Shown here: piece by piece, positions 1 through 8,375 of the stretch
Position numbering within the stretch: the first letter of the stretch is position 1
How the letters are laid out: each line of letters begins with the position of its first letter
Source: Porogramme epimiltina
Taxonomy: Eukaryota > Basidiomycota > Agaricomycetes > Polyporales > Polyporaceae
NCBI GenBank assembly: GCA_900155495.1
Contig: FTLJ01000561.1
Coordinates: 1 to 10,945, forward strand
Direction: 5' to 3'
DNA: 10,945 bases
Program-made: the position numbers and the translations under genes
Notes under the pieces: generated by a model
Seen by the model: the letters and a program-made list of their open reading frames with translations, nothing else
Databases searched by the model: none
Told to the model about the DNA's origin: nothing

Positions 1-2493
1 GTCACCGGAGGATACACGATCTTGTCTCACACTTGGACCCAGGATCCCGCAGGCGAGCAGACCTTCCAGGACATCCAGTACATCATCAAGGGGTGCAAGA
101 TCGCGGGAGAAAACCCGCGCGACCACGTTAGGGAGAAGATACGCCGATGCTGCGAGATCGCGGAGGGAGACGGCTATGACTGGATCTGGATCGACTCGTG
201 CTGCATCAACAAGGAAAGCAGCACTGAGCTGTCGGAGGCGATCAACTCGATGTTCAACTGGTACGCACTCTCCGAGGTCTGCTACGTCTATCTCGAGGAC
301 GTCCCCCACGACGACGATCCGCACATTTGGGATTCGAGTTTCTGGCGCGCGCGATGGCACTCGCGGGGATGGACGCTGCAAGAGCTCCTCGCCCCCGCGT
401 TCGTCATTTTCTACTCGAAGGGGTGGAAGAAGATAGGGACAAAGTACGACCTCCGCGTCCCTCTCTCCCAGTGCACAGGTATCTACGAGGGGTTTCTCAC
501 ACGCCAAGCAGACTTCCGAATTCAGGCATCGATCGCGACGCGCATGTCCTGGGCTGCGAGACGCAAGACGACGCGGGTGGAGGACGAGGCGTACTGCCTG
601 CTTGGACTCTTCGACATAAACATACCGACGATGTACGGGGAGGGTCTACATGCGTTCCAGCGGCTGCAGGCTGAGCTAGCGCGACAGAGCATGGACGCGA
701 CGCTTTTTGCTTGGGGCGGCTGCCACGTCTCCAGCGACGATGAGCGGGAACAGGGTCCTCTATCTATGACTCATCGCTGCCACGATCCGGCTCTCCCGGA
801 CATATTTCTATTTGCTCCCTCGCCGAGTTGGTTTAAGGGATGGTCAAATGCCCACTCCTCCCTGTGGACACCCTCCCCGGCAGGTCTACTCGCTCGATCA
901 AATTCACCACCCGATGAGAAGGTATGCTCTATATATGCAATGAATTTCTACCTCGTATCTGAATGAATGTGCCAATAGCTTGAGGACAGTCCGCCTAGTC
1001 AAGCTCTCAATAAGGTTCCCTCGTTTGAGGTCATCTCGTACGGCATGAAGTGCCACTTCCCACTAGCCGAAGTCGACGGAGTCACCATCGCCGTCCTCCC
1101 ATGTCAGATGTGTGGTGAACGCCTCGGGCTCCTCCTCCATACGCCTCCGAACGACCAGACCCAGGGCCCATCCCACAAGCTCCACTACGTCTCGTGGGCA
1201 TTTCGTCAACCAACTGGACCCGGGTACGGGGTCCCGAGGCTGGCCTGCCTCAGCGGCGACGACGACAACCTGTGCTTCCGCGGAAAGCCCATCGCTGCCA
1301 CATGGCGCGACATCCGTATCGCCGCCCACCCGCCCACGACCGGACGGACCGACGGCGCCCATCTCCTCCAGCGCTTCCTTCTCGACGTCGCGCCCACGGC
1401 ATTCCGTATTCCTCGGACGCTAATGCAGACGTTGGGTGCGCTCGGGTTCTTCCCCGACACCGGTACGGTATCCTGGGACCCGGGGTCGAGGGATACCATA
1501 CAGTTTTGGTGCAGTAGCACGGCATTGGTGGAGGCGATACGCATTCTCCTCGGGAAGTGCACAAAAGCGTCGACAGAGGCACATCCGTGTCACTGGGCAT
1601 GGGCAGATCAGCATCATAGTGCGATGTGGGGCCAGCCTTGGCCGGATTATGCACACGACTGCACAACGGACCACATCGAGGACTGGCCCAACCGCACGCA
1701 CGAATTCGGGGACGCGGAGCGCACGATTCGTCTTGTGTTCACGCCCTGCACGCACGCGCCGGAGCGGACACTCGTGCTCAGCCTGGAGCTCGTCGGGAGA
1801 AGGTACAAGCAGATACAGAAGAACACAAACATTTATCTCCCACCGCCCATCCGTGTCACGCACGGACATATTGATGCTGCGGCTTCCAGGTTAGGTCCCA
1901 CCACCAATTTACGGAGTTCCGCGCCTGCTTCCACCTCCTCGTCCCCGCGCTGGCCTTCCTCTAACGTCCCCACCAACCCCGCGTCTGCCCTAAGGACTAA
2001 TGGTCTACAGATCGCCTACCGCTCAAGTGAGACCGCCGGCTCCGTTGGCTCTATTGCTGAAGACCTTTGTGATCTGTCCGTAACCGCCGAATATCCCGCA
2101 GGCCGCCCGGGAGAGGCACACGAGGCAGCGATCTCCGAGGCAAACACTAGCGCCAATGTATCGGACGCCATCAGCGACTTACGCTGCGAGTTCCGCGAGT
2201 TAGTGAATGCGCAAGACGCCGCACGCAATCGTGAGCTGCACGAAACTCTGCGGAAGCACCACGCGACACGCGAACGCGAGATGCGTGCCATGAATGAGGC
2301 TTATCGTCGCGGAATGGACGAAATGGCGGCAGCTCATCGTCGCGAATTGGGAAAAATGGAGGAAACGCACGGTACGCAGACCCGCGAGTTGATCCAAATC
2401 ATCGAGAGTACCCGTGCCGAAGTCGCGCAGTTGAGGGGGCTACTCAACGCACAACACGACCCCTCACCGACAACCGCCTCGCGCGGCCGGTAG
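1..2493 (+). CDS. HET-domain protein, copy 1 (5' end cut by window edge)
   Basis: Exons are <1-921 and 979-2493; the 57-nt intron between them is phase 0, so the frame joins cleanly. The visible product is 811 residues, about 830 if it starts like copy 2. HET-domain landmarks are the GGYTILSHTW block at nt 7-36, WIWIDSCCI at 181-207, RGWTLQELLAP at 364-396, and TTRVEDEAYCLLG followed by MYGEG near 571-645. The part after MYGEG resembles the DUF8212-type segment that often follows HET in basidiomycete proteins (from family knowledge, not searched). Exon 2 continues through a conserved region of unknown function and a Ser/Pro-rich linker near nt 1900-1990 to a C-terminal coiled coil (nt 2233-2450). 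HET proteins act inside the cell in non-self recognition and trigger death of incompatible hyphal fusions; a role here is inferred from the family. No NACHT or WD40 module is present. The start codon lies left of the window; the ttg at 22 is an internal Leu. Confidence 0.9.
922..978 (+). other. Spliceosomal intron of HET copy 1 (57 nt)
   Basis: The donor is GTATGC after GAGAAG and the acceptor is CCAATAG. Splicing joins exon 1 to the downstream open frame in phase 0 and restores the conserved block S-F-E-V-x-x-Y-G-M-K-C-H, present in both copies. Its length is a multiple of three and an in-frame TGA sits at 964-966, so an unspliced transcript would stop just after the HET region. Confidence 0.85.
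2233..2409 (+). repeat. 33-bp coding repeats, hendecad coiled coil of HET copy 1
   Basis: In-frame 33-nt units start at 2278, 2311, 2344 and (diverged) 2377, with an extra related unit at 2233-2265 followed by 12 nt. Each encodes 11 residues of the pattern R-E-[ML]-x-x-M-x-x-[AT]-[HY]-[RG]. An 11-residue period suits an extended helical coiled coil, a likely oligomerisation surface. Copy 1 has 45 nt (15 residues) here that copy 2 lacks. Confidence 0.75.
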
Positions 2494-2780
2494 CTCCCCA
2501 GCCCTGGGGCTCTGTGCAAGGATACCACCACTCTCCTGCCAGTGCTCAGACCTTCGCCTCCCCGCCCACGCCCGCCTCGTCTCCTCCTTCATACACGCAG
2601 GTCGCCTATACACCTCAGGGGGCTCCCGGCGGCCCCTCGGCCATAGTAGCTTCCGGGTGGCAGGCAGTCACCCCGGCACATCCCGCGCACGCATACTCAA
2701 GAGGGCCATATGAACCGCAGGGCGCATACTATGCGCCGCACCAAGACGGTCATCAGCCTGGTTCACGGCGGAGGGGTTAG
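2494..2780 (+). pseudogene. Post-stop remnant of a Pro/Tyr/Gln-rich C-terminal tail, unit 1
   Basis: Directly after the HET copy 1 stop, the frame containing codons 2514-2780 is open and ends at TAG 2778-2780. It encodes a compositionally biased peptide rich in Pro, Ala, Tyr, Gln and Ser, with motifs such as YTPQGAPGGPS and EPQGAYYAPHQ. This frame is offset from the HET frame. Reading it upstream gives P-L-T-D-N-R-L-A-R-P, which unit 2 also encodes (with H for R) past its own stop codon. There is no ATG, and the only intron I could draw to join it is not conserved. The likeliest reading is a former C-terminus cut off by a frameshift near 2430-2465. A non-canonical splice or recoding event is the alternative. 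Confidence 0.45.
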
Positions 2781-3453
2781 TTGGCCGCACATGCGCGGGA
2801 GATTCCCCTAGTGAGGGTCCGCTTCCTGAATGCTTAATGGTGTGTTTGAGTCGGGGCGAATCACTATGCTGGATCGGTACTTGGATGTATGCTACACACG
2901 ATTATTCCTAATTTCACGTTGTCGCACTGTCTATCTGACTGTCCATGAGGTCTACACGACAAAAAGAACGCATATTATAGTCGACGATGTCTCTCGTTAC
3001 AATTTTCGGATAACACACCGTTCGCATCAACGCAGTAGCCCAACAGCTCACCATCAGTTCCGATCACGCCCACACCACCGTCAACATGCCCAACCCGTCC
3101 GCGTCGCCGCCCACCGCACCGAATCGCACCGCCGCCGCCATCCACCACCTCTCCACGTCCTGCACATGCATCTTCGCCATTATCGGGGTGGGCTGCGCGC
3201 CGGTGTGCTCGTCGGTCGTGAGGAAGCGCGTCATTCCTCTTCCGTCGGGGCGATGTCTGCAGCCGCGACCTTCGGCGCATCACAGGCGGGTGCGCCGAGC
3301 CCCACAGAAAGACGAATAGGCCATCCGCTGACCGGTACCTGATGAAGAGGTTGTTCGAAGCGCCATCCTTGGGGCCGGCGGGCCAGCAGCAGCGCTGTCT
3401 TAATTTCCCGTGACGGCGGCGCCAGCACGCGGACCGCATGTCGAATCGACAAT
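2781..3453. other. Spacer, unit 1 proximal part; no confident gene
   Basis: No recognisable protein family was found. The stretch 2960-3345 is well conserved with 8555-8935 in unit 2. It can be read as a 77-codon plus-strand frame (ATG 3086, A at -3, stop 3317-3319) and as long minus-strand frames. Between units, substitutions in the plus frame are about 16 replacement to 9 silent, which is close to neutral, although the one indel within it is 6 nt. A TATA-like stretch lies near 2970-2978. I treat this as unassigned spacer with a weak small-ORF candidate. Confidence 0.4.
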
Positions 3454-3702
3454 CTACACACGAGCGCGCGGTCGAGACTTTTGAGGGCGCGGCAGGAAGG
3501 GGGGATGCACCATCGGGGGAGTCTGAAGAGGTGGGAACGTGACCTTGAAGCTTGAGTTCAGGCGTAACGCAGCGCGGGGGGTGGCTGAGGGATGTTGATG
3601 AGCCGCGGCCCGCGACGCACTCTTTGGGAGTAACAGATGCAACCAAATTGAGCACGGCGCGTTCTTCTGCCAGGCTAGGAGTCGTACGAAGCGGATCCTA
3701 TC

Positions 3703-3759
3703 CTAAATGAAGGGTATGATAAGCGTGGAGAGAAGGAAGCTGAATAAGGGGGTGCTTAC
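3703..3759 (-). other. Candidate intron a, unit 1 minus strand (57 nt)
   Basis: On the minus strand it begins GTAAGC after TTTCG and ends in a pyrimidine-rich run with TTTAG. Unit 2 has the same donor and acceptor and exactly the same length at 9296-9352. Confidence 0.45.
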
Positions 3760-3882
3760 CGAAACAACCCCATCTACCAATATCACCCCAGTCGCCGCCC
3801 TAGTCCTACACATCTGCTCGGGCTTTGTCTGGTAGACCGTATATTGTGAGCTGACGCGCTTGGGCACGCCAAGTAAGTAGAA

Positions 3883-3971
3883 CTGCAATGTTGATCGATG
3901 CTAAAGGATAATGCGGGGAACGAGGCGCGCTGAGACTAGGAATAGAAGGGGCTAAAAGGAGGATGACGTAC
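3883..3971 (-). other. Candidate intron b, unit 1 minus strand (89 nt)
   Basis: On the minus strand the donor GTACGT follows CGCAG and the acceptor is ATTGCAG. Unit 2 has an 89-nt counterpart at 9479-9567 with donor GTATGT and acceptor CAACAG, so the length is kept although the sites have drifted within the consensus. Confidence 0.45.
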
Positions 3972-4441
3972 CTGCGCGATGCGGCGCCTCCGCCGTGTGT
4001 GGCAAGGTGCGGAGAGGAACTCTAGCCTTGTGTGCACGCCAGAAGGCTTGAAGCTGCGCGTGTAGACATGGATGGGTACAGGCTGCAACAAGGATCGACG
4101 ATTGTACTGTGAGAACGCGGGGAAGAGGTGGACGTAGTGGAGGAAACGCACCTGAGACGACTGCCCCTCCACCACTTTCCATACGGCCTTGTTCTGTTCC
4201 CTATGCGGCCATCACCTCCAGCATTTCTTGTCACAGGCACACGGCCAAATGATCGACATCGAGATTCAAGCAACTTGGCGAAGGAATGGCCATGGCGCAA
4301 CAGAACGGGAGTAGAGGTAGGGCTTGAGGAAACAGAGACCGCTGGATGGCGGTGGGGTGGCTTGTGTCTGGGAGGGGGCACATTTCGTAAGCCCAGCAGT
4401 GGGGGCGGGGAGCGTACAGAGAGACGGATAAGGGCACTCAC

Positions 4442-5206
4442 CAGTAGCCACGCGGGGAAAGCGTCGGCCCGAGGGACTGGAGGGTTCAGGGTGGCGCTCG
4501 GAGTGCTTAAGAAGGGTCACTGTTGGTGAACCGTACGGGAGACATCGAGGGGATTCGTGGCCAACAGCCTCAGGCTGGCTGGGGGCGACGAGGAGACAAG
4601 ACGACCATGGGCGCCAAGACCGCGGTCGACGGGCCGTCGCGCGCGTGTCATCCACGTGGCGTCATTCTCTTCTCTTCCTCCAACGTTGGCCCTTGGCCCA
4701 AGAAGCTCCCCAGCTATATGCGCCCATCCACGTCGAGAAGCCAGCCAAGGAGGGCCATACACCCTCGACCCCGATCACAACACCCTCGTCGCTCCTCTCC
4801 CGGGGCTCTCTTTGCCTCCCCCCTTCTCGATCGTCACCAGTCCCCTGTCCCGACCGCCGTCCGGATCCAGTCCTCCGGTTGGATGGATCCCTATTTAGCG
4901 TGCTGTATGCTCCTGCGTTCTCCGCCCGTAGTAATAGACTTGCCTTTGGAAGTGGCTGCGATCACTGCCCGCGGTGCACCAGCAAGACTTGCCCGGTGCA
5001 AGCATGCCTGACCAAATTTCTCCAAGCGCGTCAGGGTCTAAACGAGGTGGAGAGATCAGCGCGTTGGGTCGGTCTGTGCCTTCTCATATGTGATCGTGAA
5101 ATAAAGCTAAATCGGACTAGGAGATGTACTGCTGACCGTGCACATCCTGTCACACCGACCGTCGTCGCGTCCTTCTCCGGACTCAAGCTGACTCGTGTGC
5201 AAGAGT
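4442..5206. other. Spacer, unit 1 distal part; no confident gene
   Basis: This stretch holds a 39-nt block (4470-4508) identical in unit 2. It also has a plus-strand ATG at 4608 in a good start context (ACCATGGG), whose start and later segments align with unit 2 but whose middle is shifted in frame. The peptide PAKEGH is encoded on the plus strand in both units near 4740-4760 and 10380-10395, but the flanking frames differ. An AATAAA lies at 5100-5105 and is not kept in unit 2. Taken together the plus-strand signals look like a decayed or chance coding segment. Confidence 0.35.
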
Positions 5207-5574
5207 GATCAGCTCGCCCCCTTCGGGGACGAGGAACCGCGCTTTTCTAAAGTTCAAGGAAGGTTAGGCCGCACAGCGGCCGATATTGCTCTTCTGTGCC
5301 TCGCGCCGTCCACTGTCCTGCTTCCGCGTGTGCACCGTGCGTCCCAGTTGCCCGTCCAAGTATTAGAGGGACGGCGCTTTCCTCGTCTCTCATACCAGGG
5401 ATCCTCCCCTCGCACCAACGTCATCTTGGTATCTGTGGCCTTCTCTACACCCAAATATCTCCACCCTAGTTGCCCCAGCAGGATACACGACGACTTTTTG
5501 CACCACCCCAGTGAGTTAACATAGCCTGGCCATCAACACGCATCCTAACTATCGCCGCCCCCAGAGCAGGAACG
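5207..5574 (+). promoter_or_regulatory. Upstream region and 5' leader of HET copy 2
   Basis: There is no ATG between about 5300 and the intron donor at 5511, as expected of a leader, and the last 150 bases are rich in pyrimidines (for example around 5385-5420 and 5440-5475). No clear TATA box is visible. The left end carries a hairpin-forming sequence (5213-5233: an 8-bp stem with one bulged A). The same region recurs at 10842-10945, where it would serve a third gene. Confidence 0.45.
5511..5564 (+). other. 5'-UTR intron of HET copy 2 (54 nt)
   Basis: The donor is a perfect GTGAGT. A CTAAC branch-point match lies at 5545-5549 and the acceptor is CCCCCAG at 5558-5564, about 15 nt downstream. 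The start codon follows 11 nt later (AGCAGGAACG-ATG). The equivalent region of copy 1 lies outside the window. Confidence 0.7.
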
Positions 5575-8058
5575 ATGTGGGTCCTTAGCACCGCTCGCGC
5601 AGAGCTCCACTACTTTTCCGACTGCGCGGCCGTCACTGGAGGATACGCGATCTTGTCCCACACTTGGACCCAGGACCCTGCAGGCGAACAGACCTTCCAG
5701 AACGTCCAGGACATCGTCAAGGACTGCAAAGCCAGAGGTCAAAACCCGCGGGACCACGTTGGGAATAAGATACGTCAATGCTGCGAGATCGCGGAGAGCG
5801 ACGGCTACGACTGGATCTGGATTGACTCATGCTGCATCGACAAGACGAGTAGCACGGAGCTGTCAGAGGCGATCAACTCAATGTTCAACTGGTACGCGCT
5901 CTCTGAGGTCTGCTACGTCTATCTCGAGGACGTCCCCCACGATGATGATCCACACATTTGGGATTCGAGCTTCTGGCGCGCACGATGGCACTCGCGGGGA
6001 TGGACGCTACAAGAGCTCCTCGCTCCCGCATTCGTCATTTTCTTCTCGACGGAGTGGAAGAAGATAGGGACAAAGTACGAGCTCCGCGATCCTCTTTCAG
6101 AGTGCACAGGAATCGAAGAGGAGTACCTGACGCGCGAGTGGGACTTCCGAGTCCACGCGTCAATCGCGACGCGCATGTCCTGGGCGGCGGAACGCAAGAC
6201 GACGCGGGTGGAGGACGAGGCGTACTGCCTCCTTGGGCTGTTCGACATCAACATACCGACGATGTACGGGGAGGGTCGACATGCGTTCCAGCGGCTGCAA
6301 GCGGAGCTGGCAAGACAGAGCACGGACGCGACGCTTTTTGCTTGGGGCCCCTGCCACTACTCCAGTGACGATGAGCGGAAACAGGGGCATGTGTCTCGAA
6401 CTCATCGCTACCACAACCCGGATATCCCGGAAATATTCATATTCGCTCCCTCGCCGAGTCGGTTTATAGGATGGTCGAACGCGCGCTCGTCCACGTGGAC
6501 ACATTCCCCGGCAGATCCGTCTTTTCCACCAAATACCCGACCTAAGCAGGACGAGAAGGTATGCGCGGTGTCCCTTGTACGCAACTCGTCCCCACCTCAT
6601 ATCCAATCAATACCCCAATAGCGTAAGGACAGTACGTCTAGTCAAGTTCACGACGAAGTCTCCTCGTTTGAGGTCACCCCGTACGGCATGAAATGCCACC
6701 TTCCAGTGGCCGAGGTCAATGAGGTCACCATCGCTGTCCTCCCATGCCAGTTCAATGGTGAACGCCTCGGACTCCTCCTCCATCCGCCTCCGAACGACCG
6801 GACCCAAGGCCCATCCCGCAAGCTCTACTACGTCTCGTGGTCATTTCGTAAACCAACTGGATCCGGGTACGGCGCCGCGAGGCTGGCCTGCCTCGGCGGC
6901 GACGACGACAACCTGTGCTTCCGCGGAAAGCCCGTCGCTGCCACCTGGCGCGATATCTACATCGCCGCCCACCCGCCCACGACCGGACGGAGAGACGGCG
7001 CCCATCTCTTGCAGGGATTCGTTCCCGACGTCGCGCCCACGGCGTTCCGGATTCCTCGGACGCTAATGCAGACGTTGGGTGCCCTCGAGTTCTTCTTAGA
7101 AACTAGGACAGTAGGATCCTGGGATCCATCATCGAAGGACACCATGCTGCTTTGGTGCGGGAACACTGTATTACTGGAGTCGATTCAGATTCTCCTCGGG
7201 ACGTGCACGGAAGTGTTCACCGAGGGGCGTCCGTGCCGTTGGGCATGGGCAGAACAGCGCTATGGTGCGACGTGGGTCCATCCCTGGAAAAAATATGTGC
7301 ATGACTGTGCGATGGACCACATCGAGGACTGGCATGAACGCACGCGAGATTTCGGTAATGCCGAGCGCACGATTCGTCTAGCGTTCGCGCCCTGTACGCA
7401 CGCGCCGGAGCGGACGCTCGTGCTCGGCCTTGAGCTCGCCGGGAGCAGGTACGAGGAGATACAGAAGAACGCAAATATTTACCTCCCACGGCCTATCCGT
7501 TTCCCCCACGGGCGTGTCAATGCCGTGACTTCCAGGTTAGGTCCCACAACCAATTCACGGAGTTCCGCACCAGCATCTTTTTCCTCGTCCTCGCGCTGGC
7601 CTTCCTCTATCCCCACCGACCCCGCGACTGCCCTAAAGACTAACCGTCTCCAGATCGCCTACCGCTCAAGTGAGACCAGCTCCGAAGTTGACTCCATTGC
7701 TGAAGACCTTCGCTATCTGTCTGTAACCAACGAACACCCTACGGGCCCCGGAGAGGCACACAAGGCGACGATCTCCGAGTCAAACACCAGCACCAATGTA
7801 GAGTTGGACGCCATCAGCGATCTACGTCGCGAGTTCCGCGAGACACTGAAGGCGCAAAACGCCGCACGCGATCGCGAGATGCTTGCCATGAATGAGGCTC
7901 ATCGTCGCGAAATGCACGAAATGGCGTCGGCTCACCGTCGCGAACTGGATGAAATGCAGGAAGCATACGGCGCGCAAATGCGCGAGTTGATCTCGGAGGC
8001 CATCGAGCATGCCCGCGCTGAATTCGCACAATCGAGAGTGCCACCCCACACGCAGTAG
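5575..8058 (+). CDS. HET-domain protein, copy 2 (complete)
   Basis: Exons are 5575-6558 and 6622-8058, 806 residues. The ATG is the first in the leader and gives the usual basidiomycete HET N-terminus (MWVLSTARAELHYF). HET landmarks are AILSHTW (25-31), WIWIDSCCIDK (80-90), RGWTLQELLAP (141-151), TTRVEDEAYCLLG (209-221) and MYGEG (230-234). A DUF8212-like segment probably follows. Intron 6559-6621 falls at residue 328/329. Downstream come a conserved region of unknown function (about 345-640), a Ser-rich linker (about 640-657) and a hendecad coiled coil (about 732-797). There is no signal peptide or membrane segment, so the protein is probably cytoplasmic. HET proteins drive cell death on non-self contact in fungi; that role is inferred here. 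Compared with copy 1 all coding indels are in frame and residues 92-156 are identical, so both copies look maintained. The C-terminus stops about 30 nt earlier than in copy 1. Confidence 0.93.
6559..6621 (+). other. Spliceosomal intron of HET copy 2 (63 nt)
   Basis: The donor is GTATGC and the acceptor CCAATAG, the same sites as in copy 1. It is phase 0 and 63 nt long. The terminal TAG of the intron is itself the first in-frame stop codon, so a retained intron would end the protein after 348 residues, leaving an HET-only product. Confidence 0.87.
7876..8007 (+). repeat. 33-bp coding repeats, hendecad coiled coil of HET copy 2
   Basis: In-frame 33-nt units lie at 7876-7908, 7909-7941, 7942-7974 and (diverged) 7975-8007. 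They encode 11-residue units such as REMHEMASAHR preceded and followed by close variants. Copy 2 lacks the extra 45 nt found in copy 1. Confidence 0.78.
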
Positions 8059-8375
8059 TACGCTCCCCTCACTGACAACCACCTCGCGCGGCCTTGCGCT
8101 CCCCTACCCTGGGGGCTCGATGTAAGAATTCCACCACTCTCCCGCTCAAACCTTCGCCTCCCCACCCATACCCGTGCCATCTCCTCTCTCATACACACAC
8201 GCTGCCTACACACTGCAAGGAGCTCCCAGTGGTCCCTCCATCACAGTAGCTTCCCAGTGGCAAGCATTTACCTCGACACATTCCACACACATACTCAAGA
8301 GCGTCGTACTATGAACGGCAGGACGCGTACTATCCACCGCACCAAGAGAGCTACCATTCCACTCCATGGGGATAG
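8059..8375 (+). pseudogene. Post-stop remnant of the C-terminal tail, unit 2
   Basis: Past the TAG at 8056-8058 the HET frame continues unchanged into P-L-T-D-N-H-L-A-R-P, matching the unit 1 remnant. It is then broken by a +1 shift near 8115 and another shift near 8285-8305. The piece after the last shift (S-Y-Y-E-R-Q-D-A-Y-Y-P-P-H-Q) again matches unit 1, and its stop TAG at 8373-8375 aligns with that of unit 1 (2778-2780). The shared terminal stop and peptide similarity support a former common C-terminal tail, now decayed. Confidence 0.45.

Larger units (their letters stand above)
3454..4620 (-). ncRNA. Putative spliced minus-strand transcript, unit 1 (lncRNA or decayed gene)
   Basis: Reading leftward on the minus strand, four strong donors occur in series: CTACTG|GTGAGT (4441), TCTCAG|GTGCGT (4151), CGCAG|GTACGT (3971) and TTTCG|GTAAGC (3759). 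Matching acceptors give introns 4368-4441 (74 nt, seen only in this unit), 4083-4151 (69), 3883-3971 (89) and 3703-3759 (57). The internal exons are 3972-4082 (111 nt) and 3760-3882 (123 nt). The last three introns recur in unit 2 with the same sites. In this unit one frame stays open from exon 3972-4082 through to a TAG at 3454-3456. Another gives a 72-codon spliced ORF from ATG 4182 to TAG 3806-3808. Neither frame is open in unit 2, and substitutions do not favour third positions. The outer ends are rough. It is convergent with the upstream HET gene and divergent from the downstream one. I recognise no protein family. Confidence 0.4.
1..5631. repeat. Tandem repeat unit 1 (HET gene plus spacer, about 5.6 kb)
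   Basis: This unit aligns in order with 5632-10945. Anchor pairs are 1/5632 in exon 1, 922/6559 at the intron donor, 2278/7876 in the coil repeats, 3086/8670 and 3703/9296 in the spacer, 4608/10210, and 5206/10842. The spacing ranges from about 5584 to 5637 nt because of indels. Identity is highest in HET exon 1 (about 93% over nt 241-420) and lower, with many indels, in the spacer. Bases 5346-5631 have no partner inside the window, because theirs would lie left of position 1 and right of 10945. Confidence 0.9.

Noticed and set aside
1063..1869. Several open frames of 90-150 codons on the minus strand opposite HET exon 2
   Set aside because: These mirror the codon pattern of the real plus-strand exon and have no independent start or splice support.
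1..2493. NACHT and WD40 modules expected from HET-E-type proteins
   Set aside because: No P-loop or WD repeat pattern is visible in either gene; the C-terminus is a linker plus coiled coil.
2408..2520. Possible intron joining the HET copy 1 frame to the downstream tail
   Set aside because: The phase would fit, but the donor GT is absent at the aligned site in copy 2 and splicing would delete the end of the coil.
2975..3655. 226-codon open minus-strand frame (with a counterpart at 8688-9287)
   Set aside because: It has no recognisable family and a neutral substitution mix overall (about 9 silent to 25 replacement in one stretch). Overlapping frames on both strands are also open, as expected in GC-rich DNA. 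Indels of 6 nt leave a small doubt.
3700..5200. tRNA, rRNA or CRISPR content
   Set aside because: No cloverleaf with the expected conserved bases, no rRNA-like segment and no regularly spaced short repeats were found.
2781..5510. Transposon as the carrier of the repeated unit
   Set aside because: No terminal inverted repeats, target-site duplications, transposase or reverse-transcriptase motifs were seen; simple tandem duplication explains the layout.
5195..5524. 109-codon open plus-strand frame just before HET copy 2
   Set aside because: It has no ATG, covers the leader and the 5'-UTR intron donor, and encodes nothing recognisable.
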